The position numbers were made by a program, and so were the translations under genes. The notes beneath the pieces were generated by a model. That model had not been told where the DNA came from. It saw only the letters and a program-made list of their open reading frames with translations, and made no database searches. A stretch of 64,000 nucleotides of DNA from Gerris lacustris. Taxonomy: Eukaryota; Arthropoda; Insecta; Hemiptera; Gerridae. This document shows, piece after piece, positions 1 through 29,500 of the stretch; position 1 is the first letter of the stretch, and the number at the start of each line of letters is the position of its first letter. The DNA is taken from positions 34,353,128 to 34,417,127 of the forward strand of contig OX578280.1 of assembly GCA_951217055.1 (NCBI GenBank), read 5' to 3'.

Positions 1-17050
<17,050 letters not shown>

Positions 17051-17087
17051 ATATCTTCAAAAAAAATTCATAAATAGAATCCCAGAA

Positions 17088-17093
17088 AATAAA
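17088..17093 (+). terminator. Candidate poly(A) signal of the spondin-like gene
   Basis: AATAAA lies 38 bases after the TAA that ends the last exon, a usual distance for a short insect 3' UTR. Such hexamers are frequent in AT-rich DNA, so this is only a candidate. Confidence 0.4.
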
Positions 17094-17099
17094 TTTGTT

Positions 17100-18011
17100 A
17101 AATAACTCTAGATAAGATTGAGTATGAACAAATTGAGAGATGAAAAATCAATTTTATCTAGATATCTTCCTAGCTTTTCATCGGCACGTGTACATTTAGT
17201 TCAATATTGTTTGTTTTATTAATTTATAAAAATTAAATGATCTTATACTAATTATAACAACTAATTAAATATGATATTTAAGACAAATAATATTTTATTG
17301 GTGGAGTAACTGAGAACAACTTTTTTGTGACCTAACTTTCTCTATTTATAATTAATTTGGACCTGAATCTTGAATTTACACAATTTTTTTGTATTTAGGA
17401 AATAAAAAATAAACTTTGAAAACAAACTCTAATAAAATCAAACATGGAAACCTGCAGTAAATTCATTATTAAATTGGATTTAATTTATATTCAAATCGGT
17501 TATAAATGGTTTTATATTACTTTTCATTACCTTTAAAGGAAAAGTATTGTTTTCACACAAAAATCCGAAACTGAGTTTCAACAGAATTGCCCGGGTGTTT
17601 TTAAGACCATTTAAGTAGATTTTGTCTCTGTTGAGCATAATTCCCACAGGTTTTAAGCTAGAGTTGAAACTTTTTTACAAAATTCAGTCTTTACATGTAG
17701 TTGTGCCGCCTAGAAAATCATGATATGTATGTCAGCAAACATTTAAAAATCCATAAAAATCTACCAATTTTCCGATTGCACTGTAATTAGCACCAATTAT
17801 ACCTCTATACAAGAAAAAACATTTCCACAGAATTTTGTTTTATGATAAAAATATCTGCTGCTATTTTGAAAATATTTACTTTTGAACTTTGAATCTTTAA
17901 CGCTAAATAATTTGGGAACTATTTCGCCAATTGATAAGATAACTAACTTCTCCATATTTAAACTAAGCCACATTTTGGAATTATTTTGTGCAGATAAATT
18001 CTGAGACGACC

Positions 18012-18047
<36 letters not shown>

Positions 18048-19360
18048 TTCACAATAACTTACTAACATATAATCTTCCTTATTCTATAACTTCTGGGATT
18101 TTATTATGAACAATGTATTTCATAAACTTCATCAAGGCTTTTAAATAATATAAAGTTTTTAATAATTATAAAAACTCGCCACAAAAAGGTAACTGATATG
18201 ATTTCAAGAAAAAAAAAAACTGAACTTTTCCTCATAAAAGAGACTAGATAAAGCCTAAGATCATCAAGTAATTTAATTATATTTTTAAATAAATATTTCC
18301 ACTTGAAATTCAATGTTGACAATATTTAGTGCATGTTTAAACAATTACCATACAAATAATCAATTGTAAATAAAAATTTTAAAAATAATAACTTATAATT
18401 ATACTTTTTTTTAAAAAATAATAACATATCTTAAATGAATACATAGTATTTGGTTGTATCTTTTCACCATATCATATTGCATTATCAATTTTTTATTAAT
18501 AACGTTTAAAGTTTATTTTAAAATCATAATTAAATAACTATTTAAGTGAGTCAACGTACACTAATCAAAATACTCATTTATTTTTTTATCAATAAATACC
18601 TAGTCCCTTTGATTAATGTGGAATATGTGTCCATTAAATTAAATTTTTTTAGGATTGAATTTTTCTAGGGTTGAAGCAAACTTAAATAAAATGTTGAAAA
18701 ATATTAACTTTTTAACTATTTTTTAAAATATTTTCCCTTATTGAAACAAGGTCAGTTTTTATTTGAAAAACCAGAAGTTTTTTTCCTTAATCGTACCATA
18801 CAGTCAAACTCTAATACTTTTAATATTATTATAATTAAATTTTAATAACTTAATGTTTAGATTTTAGGACAAATTTGTTAAAAAGTGTACATGAATTTTA
18901 ATTTTTATCTCTAGTCTTTGATGTAGATTTTTTTTTGTAATGGAAAAAGAAAATGTTTAATCATATTTAAAATGTATAATTATATTTATAAAAAAATGTA
19001 ATATATATTACTTAGTAAATAAATAATAAATTATATAATATAAAACAAAATATCCTTTGAAAAATAACAAGAAAAGGCTGTTAGTACTTTTGCTATTTAT
19101 AACTTTTTAGTGTATGACAACAATATTTTTAGTTGTTTTTGTTTTTTGTATTTCTTAAATAATTATAATAAAAACATAATTTAACTTATTTTATAATAAA
19201 TAATGTCTTTATATTGACTATGTTTAAATTATGTCATTATTAATACCAAAATAGTTTAACATAACGAAATAAAACATTTATTTTCTTTTTAATACAAATA
19301 AAAACATTGGGAAAAATTATAATTTTGTATTTCTATTTTAGTTGTCCTCTTTAATTAAAT
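17100..19360. other. Intergenic AT-rich DNA
   Basis: Between the end of the spondin-like gene and the next fold-back repeat I see no gene or complete element. There is a run of T at 18014-18045 and many short AT tracts. Short open frames such as 17797-18015 and 18104-18322 show no recognisable domain. Confidence 0.4.
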
Positions 19361-19367
19361 ATATAAT

Positions 19368-19849
19368 ATGTTTTCTATTTTGTGTCAATAGGGGTGTTTT
19401 AGATATGAAAAAAACTACTTCATGTAGCATTTTTTTCCCCCCAAAAAAAGGCTATGTTTCGTTCCTCCTTGGAACATTTTCAAACCTTTTTGATTTAATT
19501 TTTAAAAACATAAAATTTAAAAAACTTCTTGAAAAAGATCAATATTAAATTTTAATTACTAAAAAGTAATCCGTCACTAATAAAGTGAAAATCCAATGAA
19601 GTGAGTCACTTTACACATAGGGATCTGATCCATGACTCCTACTACATCCTATTACTTTTTAGTAATTAAAATGTACATTGATCTTTTTCAAAAAGTTTTT
19701 TAAATTTTTGTTTTTAAAAATTAAACCAAAAAGGTTTGAAAATGTTCAGAGGAGGAACAAAATATAGCCGTTTTTTGGGGAAAAAATTCTATATGAAGTA
19801 GTTTTTTTTCATATCTAAAACACCCCTATTGACAAAAATTAGAAAACAT
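19368..19849. repeat. Fold-back repeat, arms about 200 bases
   Basis: The left arm starts ATGTTTTCTATTTTGTGTCA and includes CAATAGGGGTGTTTTAGATA; the right arm carries the complement CACCCCTATTG. The arms differ at several positions and by small gaps. The motif CGTTCCTCCTTGGAACATTT resembles CGTCCCTTAATTTCGGAACA near 43859-43878, which appears to be a distant relative. Confidence 0.75.
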
Positions 19850-19954
19850 ACATAATTTTGTATTTTCTATAAAAATTTAGTTTCTGCAGGCCGGAAAATG
19901 TTAGGCACATCTTTCTATCTTATAGGCTTTCTCATCTCTAAAATTGAATTCGAT

Positions 19955-20650
19955 AAAAACTAACAAACAGCCTGAGCATCGATAAAAGTATGTACCAAAT
20001 TTCAATTAATTCAGTCAACTTTTACTCAAGTAATCGTCACATGGGTAAGCATTACTGGTAAGCTCACAGTGCATACTACACACTCTGTTAAATGTAAGAA
20101 GCTTGCTTTAATTAAATATAGCCTGCCAAAATGAGCCAATGTGGCACATAGCTTTCTGATTTTAGGTCCTATCCCAAACTTTAATGGTCTTGACCATTTA
20201 CGACTCATTATAGTCTAATTTATTTAAATTTATTTTATTTAATTTCCCCTATTTTTTTAATCTGTCAAAATTGTTTTGTTTCCAAACATGAATAAAAAAT
20301 ATCAATATACCAATATTTAATGTGCGCAGACTGTAGAAATTGATATGGGATAATCTAGGACAGACAGAAATGGGGCCAAAACTGTTCCATTATGTCTGAA
20401 ACAGATTTAAGCCTCGTTCACACGATGACACTAATGTCGCGACATTTAATGCCTTGACACTCAGTGTCTTAGTTGTAGTGCATTTAGTGCCATGACATTT
20501 ACTGTTCATACGATGACACTCGGCGACACTAATGTCGCGGCATTGAATGCCGCGACATTTAATGTCATCGTGTGAACGAGGCTTTATGTCAAATGTATTT
20601 GAATTTAGACACCAAAAAATTTAATTCTTCAGTATAACGTTAAGCAATAC
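19955..20650. repeat. Dispersed repeat broken by two later insertions
   Basis: The segment near 20000-20040 (TACCAAATTTCA.., TTTACTCAAGTAATCGTC) and the one near 20360-20408 (GACAGACAGAAATG.., TGTCTGAAACAGATTT) are contiguous in a related copy at 4098-4235. Here they are separated by about 320 bases containing the GTGGCACATAGCTTTCT block, and the downstream part is split by the MITE at 20410-20583. Confidence 0.6.
20410..20583. mobile_element. MITE with TTA duplication (Harbinger-like)
   Basis: The ends AGCCTCGTTCACACGATGAC and their complement are flanked by TTA (20407-20409 and 20584-20586). The interior is built of GTCGCGACATT/AATGTCGCG palindromic words. A 3-bp TTA duplication is typical of PIF/Harbinger-type elements. 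No coding sequence is present. Confidence 0.75.
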
Positions 20651-21129
20651 CCGTAATTTAATAATTGAGAATAACATAAACTGAATAATAAGATAAATAA
20701 ATCATGTTATAGTTAGTAGAATGTGTTCCTTGTGATTTTCAATTCTTTAGAAATTGGGTCAATTAAAGAAATAAAAGCCTCACTTTTGCAATATTTCGAT
20801 CCCTCCTTGGATCATTCTCAAGCTGACTGTCTAGATGATTACATCATGATCACGATGTAGAGAATAAATCATGTTATATTGCAGCGCGGTGCAAAAAATA
20901 AATAACTCAAGACAAAGAGCTCTCTATAAATATAACCAGCACGTAAATCCATATCAGCCATCTGAGTAGACATTTCTTAAAAAGTATCTTAGTAGTTTTT
21001 TTTTAATAATTATCTTATTAAGTTAAATCGTGGGCACCTGAATGCTGACTATAGTAAAAAGTCTCACTTAAAAAGGGTTTCGTTGGTATTGTGAACATGA
21101 AATTAGTTAGAATAGATAGAAAAGCATTA

Positions 21130-21720
21130 CTAAAAATCTAGACCAAAAAGCGTTACACGTTTAATAGGGAGTTAGGAGGATATAGGAGGTAGGCAGTCAA
21201 GTCCCCCGCATTCGGTATAGAGTCGTTCTCCCCCAACCCCACTCGGTAGAGCCTACCCACCCCTCTCCTCCCGATCGGCTACCTGCCCCACGTCTCACTT
21301 TCTTCGCTTCTCGCTTGCTACCATCAAGCGACGCAACAGTCCCTCACACACCCCAGCGGTGCCTCCCCCCCTTTTCCAGCTATAACTTCTGTTCTACTGC
21401 TCCGATTTGCACCGGACAAACGCCACAACCCTTAAAATTGTATTCCTAATAAACTTACATGCATAAAATTTATTTTTTACTTTATTATTTTTTATTTTTG
21501 TTAAAATATAATTTTTTGCATTTTAAAAAGAAGAAAAGTACTATCTTTCTTCGTGCACAACATATGTTTAATTATTTAATGTTACGATTTAATTCCTAAT
21601 TTACAAACGCAAGAATCTGCAAATCTTTCGATTTTTTGACATTTCCATGCCTTTACTTTGGTACATAAACTCTAAAAGCGTTACCAAAAAACGACACCAA
21701 AAAGCGTTACATGAAAATGT
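21130..21720. repeat. C-rich block bounded by a repeated phrase
   Basis: The plus strand from about 21190 to 21430 is strongly C-rich (CTCCCCCAACCCC, CCTACCCACCCCTCTCCTCC), unlike its AT-rich surroundings. ACCAAAAAGCGTTACA occurs at both edges, near 21142 and 21689. No open frame or RNA fold is recognised. It may be part of a dispersed element; its class is unknown. Confidence 0.4.
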
Positions 21721-21894
21721 CTCACTGTCTTGCAGACTCAAAAGTTTTTTATTTTATTTAATATTTTTAGTAACGACTGATATATAGTTTTAGGAAGAGG
21801 GAGGCATACAACATTTTGATATTTTTTGACAAAATGGCATGAAAAATTAAATATTCTCCAAAAGAGTTATATATTTTTGTACCCCACACAAAAT

Positions 21895-22135
21895 TAAAAA
21901 AAAAAAAAAATCGCATGACATAAATTATTTGCCATTTAGAATTTGAACAGCTGATATTTTGCTATATTTTGAGTTCACTATATTTTTTTTGTGTGCGCGT
22001 GCGTCAATATGATCTTTTGTTTTATGATTTTATCTCTTGATTCAAAAGTTATAGGAACCATGCAGAGTGACAGACAAACTCAGGAAACTATAAGGGTTTC
22101 TTTTTTTGGTTTTACCAAAACCCTAAAAATCTACA
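21895..22135 (+). repeat. Dispersed repeat family A, copy 1
   Basis: It shares with 29400-29635 and 42228-42412 the order GTGTGCGCG, TTTTATCTCTT, CAAAAGTTAT, GAGTGACAGACA, ACTATAAGGGTTTCTTTTTT and GGTTTTACCAA..CCCTAAA. GGGTTTC and GAAACCC form short inverted ends at the 3' side. No protein is recognised. Confidence 0.65.
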
Positions 22136-22428
22136 ACTGAAACTCAAAAACTAACATATTATAGAGTACTCAAACTGAAATTATTGAACACTTTAAAGCC
22201 AAAATATCCCCTACTATAAAACATTTTATTACTGAAAAATCTTAGTAGAAACTACTAATTTCATTTTAAGGACAAATACTTTTCTGAGGTTTTTGTCAAG
22301 TTTTAGTTTAGGGACATAAGAAGTTTGAAGTTTATGCCTAGAGACAAAATAAATCTTATTTATAAACTTTATTTAGCCGTTTTGAGTATCTGCATACAAC
22401 CAGCAAGGTTATAACACTTCCTCCCTAT

Positions 22429-23385
22429 GGCCCTCCGCACACGGGGCGACTGATTTGCAACTCGTTGGAAACTAGTTGCAAAATAGTCACACATGCAACC
22501 AGTTTGCAACCAAAATAAAACCAGGTCCACACACGAGTGCAACTGATTTTAGATTAGTCGGTGACCTCATTTCACACAGTGTGTATACAGAGCTAGTTTA
22601 TCATTCATTCTTGTCGGTATTTTTCTTTGAACTTATATCTGCAACCACTTTGCAATGGGGAAGGACGGTCTCGCGCAACCAGTTGCAAACTGATTTCAAA
22701 CTGGTCTGGTTTTGGTTGACCCGTGTGCGGACCCCTACCTTATACGCGGGGCATGTCACAGAACAGTTGCGTGCGCAACTAGTTTCCAACTCGAGTTGCA
22801 AATCAGTCGACCCGTTTGAGGAGGGCCTATATCACAATTGTATTATATTGATTGTATATTCCCAAATTATTACTAAGTATGTTGTGCTATTTAAAAATGA
22901 CAAAGCCCACGGGTCGAACAATTGGAGATAGAAACTTGCCGGTATTTTTCTATGAAAAATACCGGCATGAATGAATGATCAAAACATGTCTTTAACATTT
23001 AACAGGAAAGAATCTTTAGACATTCTGTAGAATGCTATAAACTTGCTGTCTGTTTGATTCAATTGTTCTGCTGCTACGAACAGTCTCGATCTTATATTTT
23101 TCTCCAAATAAGGATGAACCCAGTAGTCCCTTTGCACTGCTCTTCGTAGTTTGCGGTATTGATAATAGGCAATTGCCTCTTCTTCGTCTGAACTACTACA
23201 TGACATCTTGCAAGAACTAGCTCCGTATACACATTGTGTGAAAAGAGGTCACCGACTAATCTAAAATCAGTTGCACTCGTTTGTGGATCTGGTTTTATTC
23301 TGGTTGCAAACTGGTTGCATGTGTGACTAGTTTGCAACTAGTTTCCAACTCGAGTTGCAAATCAGTCGACCCGTGTGCGGAGGCC
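22429..23385 (-). mobile_element. PIF/Harbinger remnant, composite
   Basis: GGCCCTCCGCACACGGG opens the region and CCCGTGTGCGGAGGCC closes it. A further end, GACCCGTTTGAGGAGGGCC, at about 22810-22828 shows that 22429-22828 is a separate MITE-sized unit of about 400 bp. On the minus strand, 22979-23206 encodes 75 residues with SSSDEEEA and YWVHPYLEK..SRLFVAAEQL..KFIAFYRMS, matching the N-terminal part of Harbinger transposases; the catalytic DDE part is absent. The 151-codon plus-strand frame at 22476-22931 covers the MITE ends and is not a gene. Confidence 0.75.
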
Positions 23386-23389
23386 TAAG

Positions 23390-24220
23390 TAGAAAATTTA
23401 TTTGTACTTCAGATTCGATGAATTTGAAGCTCAAGTAATTCTTTGATAGAAACACGCTTCATCTTTCTTATTTAAATAGATTAAGTCAAATTAAGCATTC
23501 AAGGAATTATGACATTATAAATAAATTTAAAAAAAAGAAATGATATATATGTTTCGCAGAAAAATTTATGTAAAAGGGAGAAAAAAAACTTTTATTTAAT
23601 AAATAATAACATTTATTTAGTTAAAGAAATCATAAATAGTTTTCTAATATATAAAATATAAAAATATGTTGTTTTTTTTTATTAAAGAAAAATTTAATAA
23701 AAAGAAAGTGCGTAAAATAATAAGCAAAAGATTAAAATAACAGAGATAATAAGTGGTAATTAAGTGCTTTAGTATAGTTTCATGGTGTACCTAACTCTAA
23801 TTAAATTAATATTTGGAAAGAAAGAAAGGAAAAATTAAGCTAAAATAATCCATTCAATTATTTTCCAATTACATTATAAGATAATTGATTTTATAACTAG
23901 TATTGCAGTATTATAACAAATATACAGTAGGATAACAAAATGTTTAGTTAATCTAAATTGATTTTTCACACAAAAGAATAACTTCATCACAGCATTATGT
24001 CAACTGTTAAATTAACAACAGACAGGTGTCGACAGATATCTTCATTAAATTAACTCTGGTAAATAGACCTTTTATATTTCATATACCAGACCAGAAAGGT
24101 CTGTGACACAAGTTCATAAGAGGAGTCACCCCCAGCTGAATGGCCTGTAACACCCGATGAACGGTCATACCGAACCGGATAAGAGGACTTCTTTTGTACA
24201 TTATGCAATGAATTAAATTT
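23390..24220. other. Intergenic AT-rich DNA
   Basis: No gene, RNA gene or repeat that I can support. Confidence 0.4.
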
Positions 24221-24221
24221 A

Positions 24222-24560
24222 AGCAGCGTTTAGACTATCAACTTGGTTGATAGTCTAAACATTCAACTCAGAAATTACTTTTTACAAAGTTGTCTACCGA
24301 ATCTACAGTCTGTTCAAGTTTGCTGGGTGAGTTTTTTGGGTTTAAAATGAGTGAAGAATTGTTATACCTCGTTATAATCATTAATTATGTCAAGAAGAGG
24401 ATAACCCCTCATGAAATAAGTGTTGTTTTTTTTATTTTAATCCAACGTGTGGACTAACATAAAATTTTAGAGATCAACCTATCCACATGCGATCAACATT
24501 GACTTCAACAAGACATATTGACAACATGGTTGACCACCAAATTGATCGTCTAAATCTGCT
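24222..24560. mobile_element. MITE with imperfect inverted ends
   Basis: The left end reads AGCAGCGTTTAGACTATCAA and the right end, reversed, AGCAGATTTAGACGATCAA. A second small hairpin (GTTTAGACTATCAAC..GTTGATAGTCTAAAC) lies at the left end. Target duplication is not clear. No coding sequence. Confidence 0.55.
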
Positions 24561-24564
24561 GTTA

Positions 24565-26470
24565 TAGTGAAAAAATAAATTTAGAGTCAAAATACAACTC
24601 TTAAACAGATAGTAATAGATGAATGTTTTTATATTTATATGAAAAAAATTATAATTAGTTTTTCTCAAGGTTAAACGAGATAATAATAAATTGATATTCT
24701 ACAAAGCTGTCAAGTATAAATGAAATTATTAAAATAAATTATTGGTTAAGTTAATTAATTTTCTGTTCAGATAGCAAACATTATTTGTTGTACTCTTCTG
24801 GTCATTTTAAAACAATAAAGACTTGACAGTTAAGGACAAGTCTTAAAGAATATGAAGTGGAATGTTTATTAGCTAATTAAAACTTTAGAAACTTGAGTAA
24901 AAGAGGCAACTAAAAGAGTCTTTCAAAAATCAGGCTTAGTTGTTCTCTTTTGATAAAAGAAAATAATCTAGGTTTTTACAATAACACTAGAGTTGAGAGT
25001 TCCTCAAGCCACTCAGTGACAAAAAATTGTTTCTTTTTTTCTTAAAAAAATGTTTCCTTGTTTCCACTCGAAAAATAATCAAACCTTTCCCTGCCTCCAC
25101 TGATTCACATTATTTATAATTTAAATAATAATTTTAGACTTATTCATAAAAATACAAAATAAGAAGAGACTATACTTTACTATTATACGTCAATAAACCA
25201 AATAAACAAAAATTAACAAATCAATCTGACCACATGAATAATATACAAAAATAAATTACTAACTAAAGATAAATATAAATTAAATATAATAATTAGCACT
25301 TATACGTCATTTACAATCAAGACACTATCACAATTTCACAAAAATATAAATATATTGTCAGGAATTAAAGGAGTGTAAATTTTAACATTTTACAACAATA
25401 ATTTATTTTGATCCTAAGCTTTCTGTTGCAGCAGAGCAAATAAGATTAATGATCTTTGATAATCATAATCTTCAACAAGATTAAGGTAATAACTTAAAGC
25501 AAAGACTATTAATTTAAAAAGAATTAGACTATCAAATACAATTAAGAGCAAAGACTATCAATAAAAAAAAAAAATTAAAACTGAGCACTAATCTCACATT
25601 AAACATTCATTTAAAGAAAAAAATAAATCGAAATGATTTGAATCGAGCTGAAATTCAATTAAGATTAAGTGAGCAGCCTTCTAAAATTATTAGTAATGAG
25701 TCCTTTTCCCTTTTTTAAATATCATTAAAAAATATAAGTCTGAGAGCTCTTTACTGTTTTATATTTAAAAAAAAAATTAATTAACATAAATGAACAAAAT
25801 GTTTAATAAATGAAACATTGTATGAGCTAAACACACAGTTGTCTAGTGTCTGTTTATTCAGCCCTAAATTTCCCTTAAAATAAAGAAAGGATAATTTAAT
25901 AAGTACACTAATTAGAACTACAAATTCTAAGGGTACTTTTCAAAATAATTTTCCAAACATTTAATTATACAAGTTATAGCCGTTTAAGTGCCTAGACACA
26001 GAAACAGGAGCCTAAAAACGAGCCTTGTCGGTGCATTTTCAGTCCACAGAGTGTGATGAGGCCTCGTAGTGGGAGGGTCACCGGATGACCGAAGCAGTTG
26101 GTAATCCAAGGTGAATGATTATATATTAATCTCCAGGAATTCGGTAAACCCCACAAAGATAAATCAATAAAATTTCGCCGTAATTGATGATCCGCCTTCG
26201 GACTTCAAAATATCGGCAAAAGTACGGGCCACAAGCATCGTGATCTCAGGTACTATTTAATAATCTATTTGAATATTTATAATTATTTGATATTTGCCCA
26301 TTTGAATCTCCTTGACCGTTACAAAGTATAACATAGTGACAATAAAATAAACAAAGCGACACATAAAAAAGGTTCCAGCTGCCCTATACTCCCTCAAATT
26401 AAAGCAAAGCTGGATTTTTCTCAAATAAAATGTAAGAGAAATACAATATTTCCACCTTCGAAAAACATAA
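24565..26470. other. Intergenic AT-rich DNA with one more complex segment
   Basis: Mostly AT-rich sequence without recognisable features. About 25990-26240 is less AT-rich (GCCTTGTCGGTGCATTTTC, GGGTCACCGGATGACC) and could be an old repeat insertion. It does not match either terminal exon boundary of Sec15 and has no long frame. Confidence 0.35.
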
Positions 26471-26474
26471 AAGA

Positions 26475-26480
26475 TTTAAT
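26475..26480 (-). terminator. Candidate poly(A) signal of Sec15
   Basis: The minus strand reads ATTAAA, a common variant signal, 23 bases after the Sec15 stop codon. Weak evidence in AT-rich DNA. Confidence 0.3.
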
Positions 26481-26503
26481 GGCAGTAGGTAAATAATCAA
26501 AAG

Positions 26504-29500
26504 TTATTGCTGAGCGGCGACAGAAAGTTGTTTCAATTGTTTTAAAACTGTTTCTAGAAGTTTCTTCTTATCTCTTTCACTTTTCTTCAAAACTGAAAAT
26601 ACTGTTTTCTTATCGGCTTCTCTCAGCCTGAAAAAAGGAAAATTTTCTTGTGTAAATTGGCTGTAAGGTACCCTTTTATTAACTTATTAAGAATTGCTGA
26701 TCCTTTAGGGTATAACATAAACAAACGTGGCTAACAACCAAAAACTGATGTAGTTTTTGTTTTTTTACGTTACACCCTAAGCCCTAAAGGATCCACAATT
26801 CTTAAGAAATTTTTCTTTTTTATTTCTGCATAAATGAAACAATAGTTAACTTAACTTTAAAATTAATTAAAATGGGATAACTACAAACAAAGTATAAATT
26901 TACGTGTGTCAAACATGTGTACATGTACTTACTTTTCAAGAAGAATAACGGCAGTGTTAGGATTTACAAGGTGGTACTTAGAATTTTCTTGTCCGTGATC
27001 ATGAAAGTAGGTTGGCCAATCCCACGACATGAATAGATCAAGTAACTGACGAAGCTCGGTAAAGTATGAAAGCAATGTAGTTTCTTCGAGTCCTCCAACT
27101 GGCTCACTAGCAGCAAATTCTAAAGAGGATTTTTCGAATCACACAATTTTTATTTTTTAATTAAAAAGTAGACTAATACAGAATATGAAATAAGGTATAT
27201 TAAAAAAAGAAAGTACTTACGTTCACATTGTAATGTGTCAAGATTTATTTGATGCAGGGCTCCCATTGACAACTGTTTAACATCTTCATTAAGCATTAGT
27301 CCAAGAATAGATTGAGCCAGATGTTCACAAGCAGATTTGCAAGCAACTTGGGCTACCTCAACCTGCATACATTTAAACATGCTTAATATGTTTTTTAAAC
27401 AAATAATAATAAAAATTGGTAACCTCAGATTGAAGAAGCATAATTTCCTTAATTTTAGTTTTCATTGTGTGTTCATTTTTCTGTTATTATTATTTACATT
27501 TTTTTTTTAAAAAATACACTAAAATGATAATCTCAGTACATCAGTTAAGAGAAATATAAACTATAACAGGTAGTTTAAGAAATAACCTAGCTAAGAAATA
27601 GCTTCAAATCTAGATTAACCATAAAATTAAAAATAAATTTAAGTTTTATTTAAACAGTGGTTACTAGGAAAAGATCAGAGATAAAAAGAAAAAAATTGTA
27701 CTTCTCATACAAGTAAAGTAAAAAATCATGTAAAAAAAAGAACTTACAGGTAAATTAGTGAATGAAGTGAATGTAGATCTGAGAAAAGCAATAAGATCAG
27801 TGATGTAAGATGAGGCATGACCATGTGGCTCAATAAGAAGCCAATCGTAGCTTTCTAATTCAATAAACTCAGATAGTTTTGCTTTTAGTTTCTCACATAT
27901 CTGCTTCTCTGCATCACCTTTAGCTGCTGCAAACAGCTCACAGCAGCAGCCACCACCCAGCCCATTATCTAACGATGACCTGGTGAAATAATAATAATTA
28001 TTATGTGGTGAAATATACAATTATTAAACGACAAAACAATAGTTATTTAAAATTATAGACAAAACAGAAACACGTGTACATAAAACAGAGTCAAATAAAC
28101 AAGCTATTTTTATGTCCAACTTTTTTCAAGTATTGTGTGTTTTGTTTCAAACTACTTTCTTATTAGTTCTTTTTGAGGCTCCTTTCAATTATTATTTGTC
28201 AACATAGACACCAGTTTTAATTCATTTTCCTTTATAGTTTTATTTATTATTTCAGTTGAGTTTTATAGTTAACGCAGCGCCAAGAACCTTATTTCAGAAG
28301 AAACAAATTGAAGGAGGTAGAATGGCATGAAGAAGTTAATAACTTTGTTCTAATTATATAAAATTCATTATAATGTCAAATTAGAATTAGAATGTCATTA
28401 ATTGTTAAACAATTTTTACAATGATAAATTACAATATTTGTTTAAAAAAATATATATAGTTAACAAATCAGTAAAATACATTATGAATATAAATAAATAG
28501 CTTTATAATAATAAATTTTACCCAGTAATATTAGAGACAAACTGCTGTAAGTAAACAGTTGCGTCTTCTAGATATCTTGTGTCTATTATAACCTGTATGA
28601 TCTGAGTAAGAGACAGTGAAGGTTTTCTGAATAATGAAGAAAGACATCCAGTAAAAGTTCTTGTCAAGAGTAGATTGGTAGACTTACGCATCATTTCATC
28701 AACTTCCACCTGACTAAAAGAATAGATAACAGACACTATGTAAATGAGGCATAAGAAACGGTACAAAGTCAAAAATAAGAAATCAGAAGAAATGTAAAGT
28801 TAAATCTTTACAGGAAAAAGATATAGTTTTTTAAATTAGAAGAATGAGTGCAATAGAACCACTATCGAAAGAAGTAAAAATGGCTAGTTTGATTATTCTG
28901 ACTAAAATACACATTCTTAGAGTCTTTAAAACCTTTAATTAGTTACCCCTCACAAAATTTCAAAAAAAAAATCTTTTTTGCGTGGAATTATCACTTTTGT
29001 GGTGGGAATTATCCGCCTTATTGGATTCCCAGTTAATCAGTTAAAATTGCTATTCTAATTTTTACTATGGTCCAGCAGACCACTTGGCATATTTTTTATA
29101 CTTCTAGTAACTGCAGAAAATTAAACAATTTTCACGTGTTACAGAGGAAGAGGTTCCTGTTCACAATGTTTTTTATCAGTAGTAACGAAAAGGTACATTA
29201 CTTTTTTTCCAGAAATATTCATCGGTCCACCATATTTCAAAATTTTAAGAATAGCCGTTATAAGGTAGTTGGTGGGGGGACATTTTTATTTTTGTATATT
29301 TCGATTTATAAATACAATAAATTTAAAAAACGTTTTTTTTTATATTTTTGTAATCTACTCATCAATACCTTTCATTTGATACCCCACTCAAAATTTTAAA
29401 AAAATGTTTTTTTTCGCATGACGTCAGTTATCCGCCATTTTGGATTTGAACATCTGATAGTTTTGAGTTTGCTATATTTTTCCTGTGTGCGCGTCAAAAC

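Noticed and set aside
22476..22931. 151-codon plus-strand frame
   Set aside because: It runs across the inverted ends of the Harbinger-type MITE and resembles in reverse the frame at 23092-23337; no domain.
29067..29399. 110-codon plus-strand frame in a Sec15 intron
   Set aside because: Lies antisense in an intron and overlaps the family A repeat; no recognisable domain.
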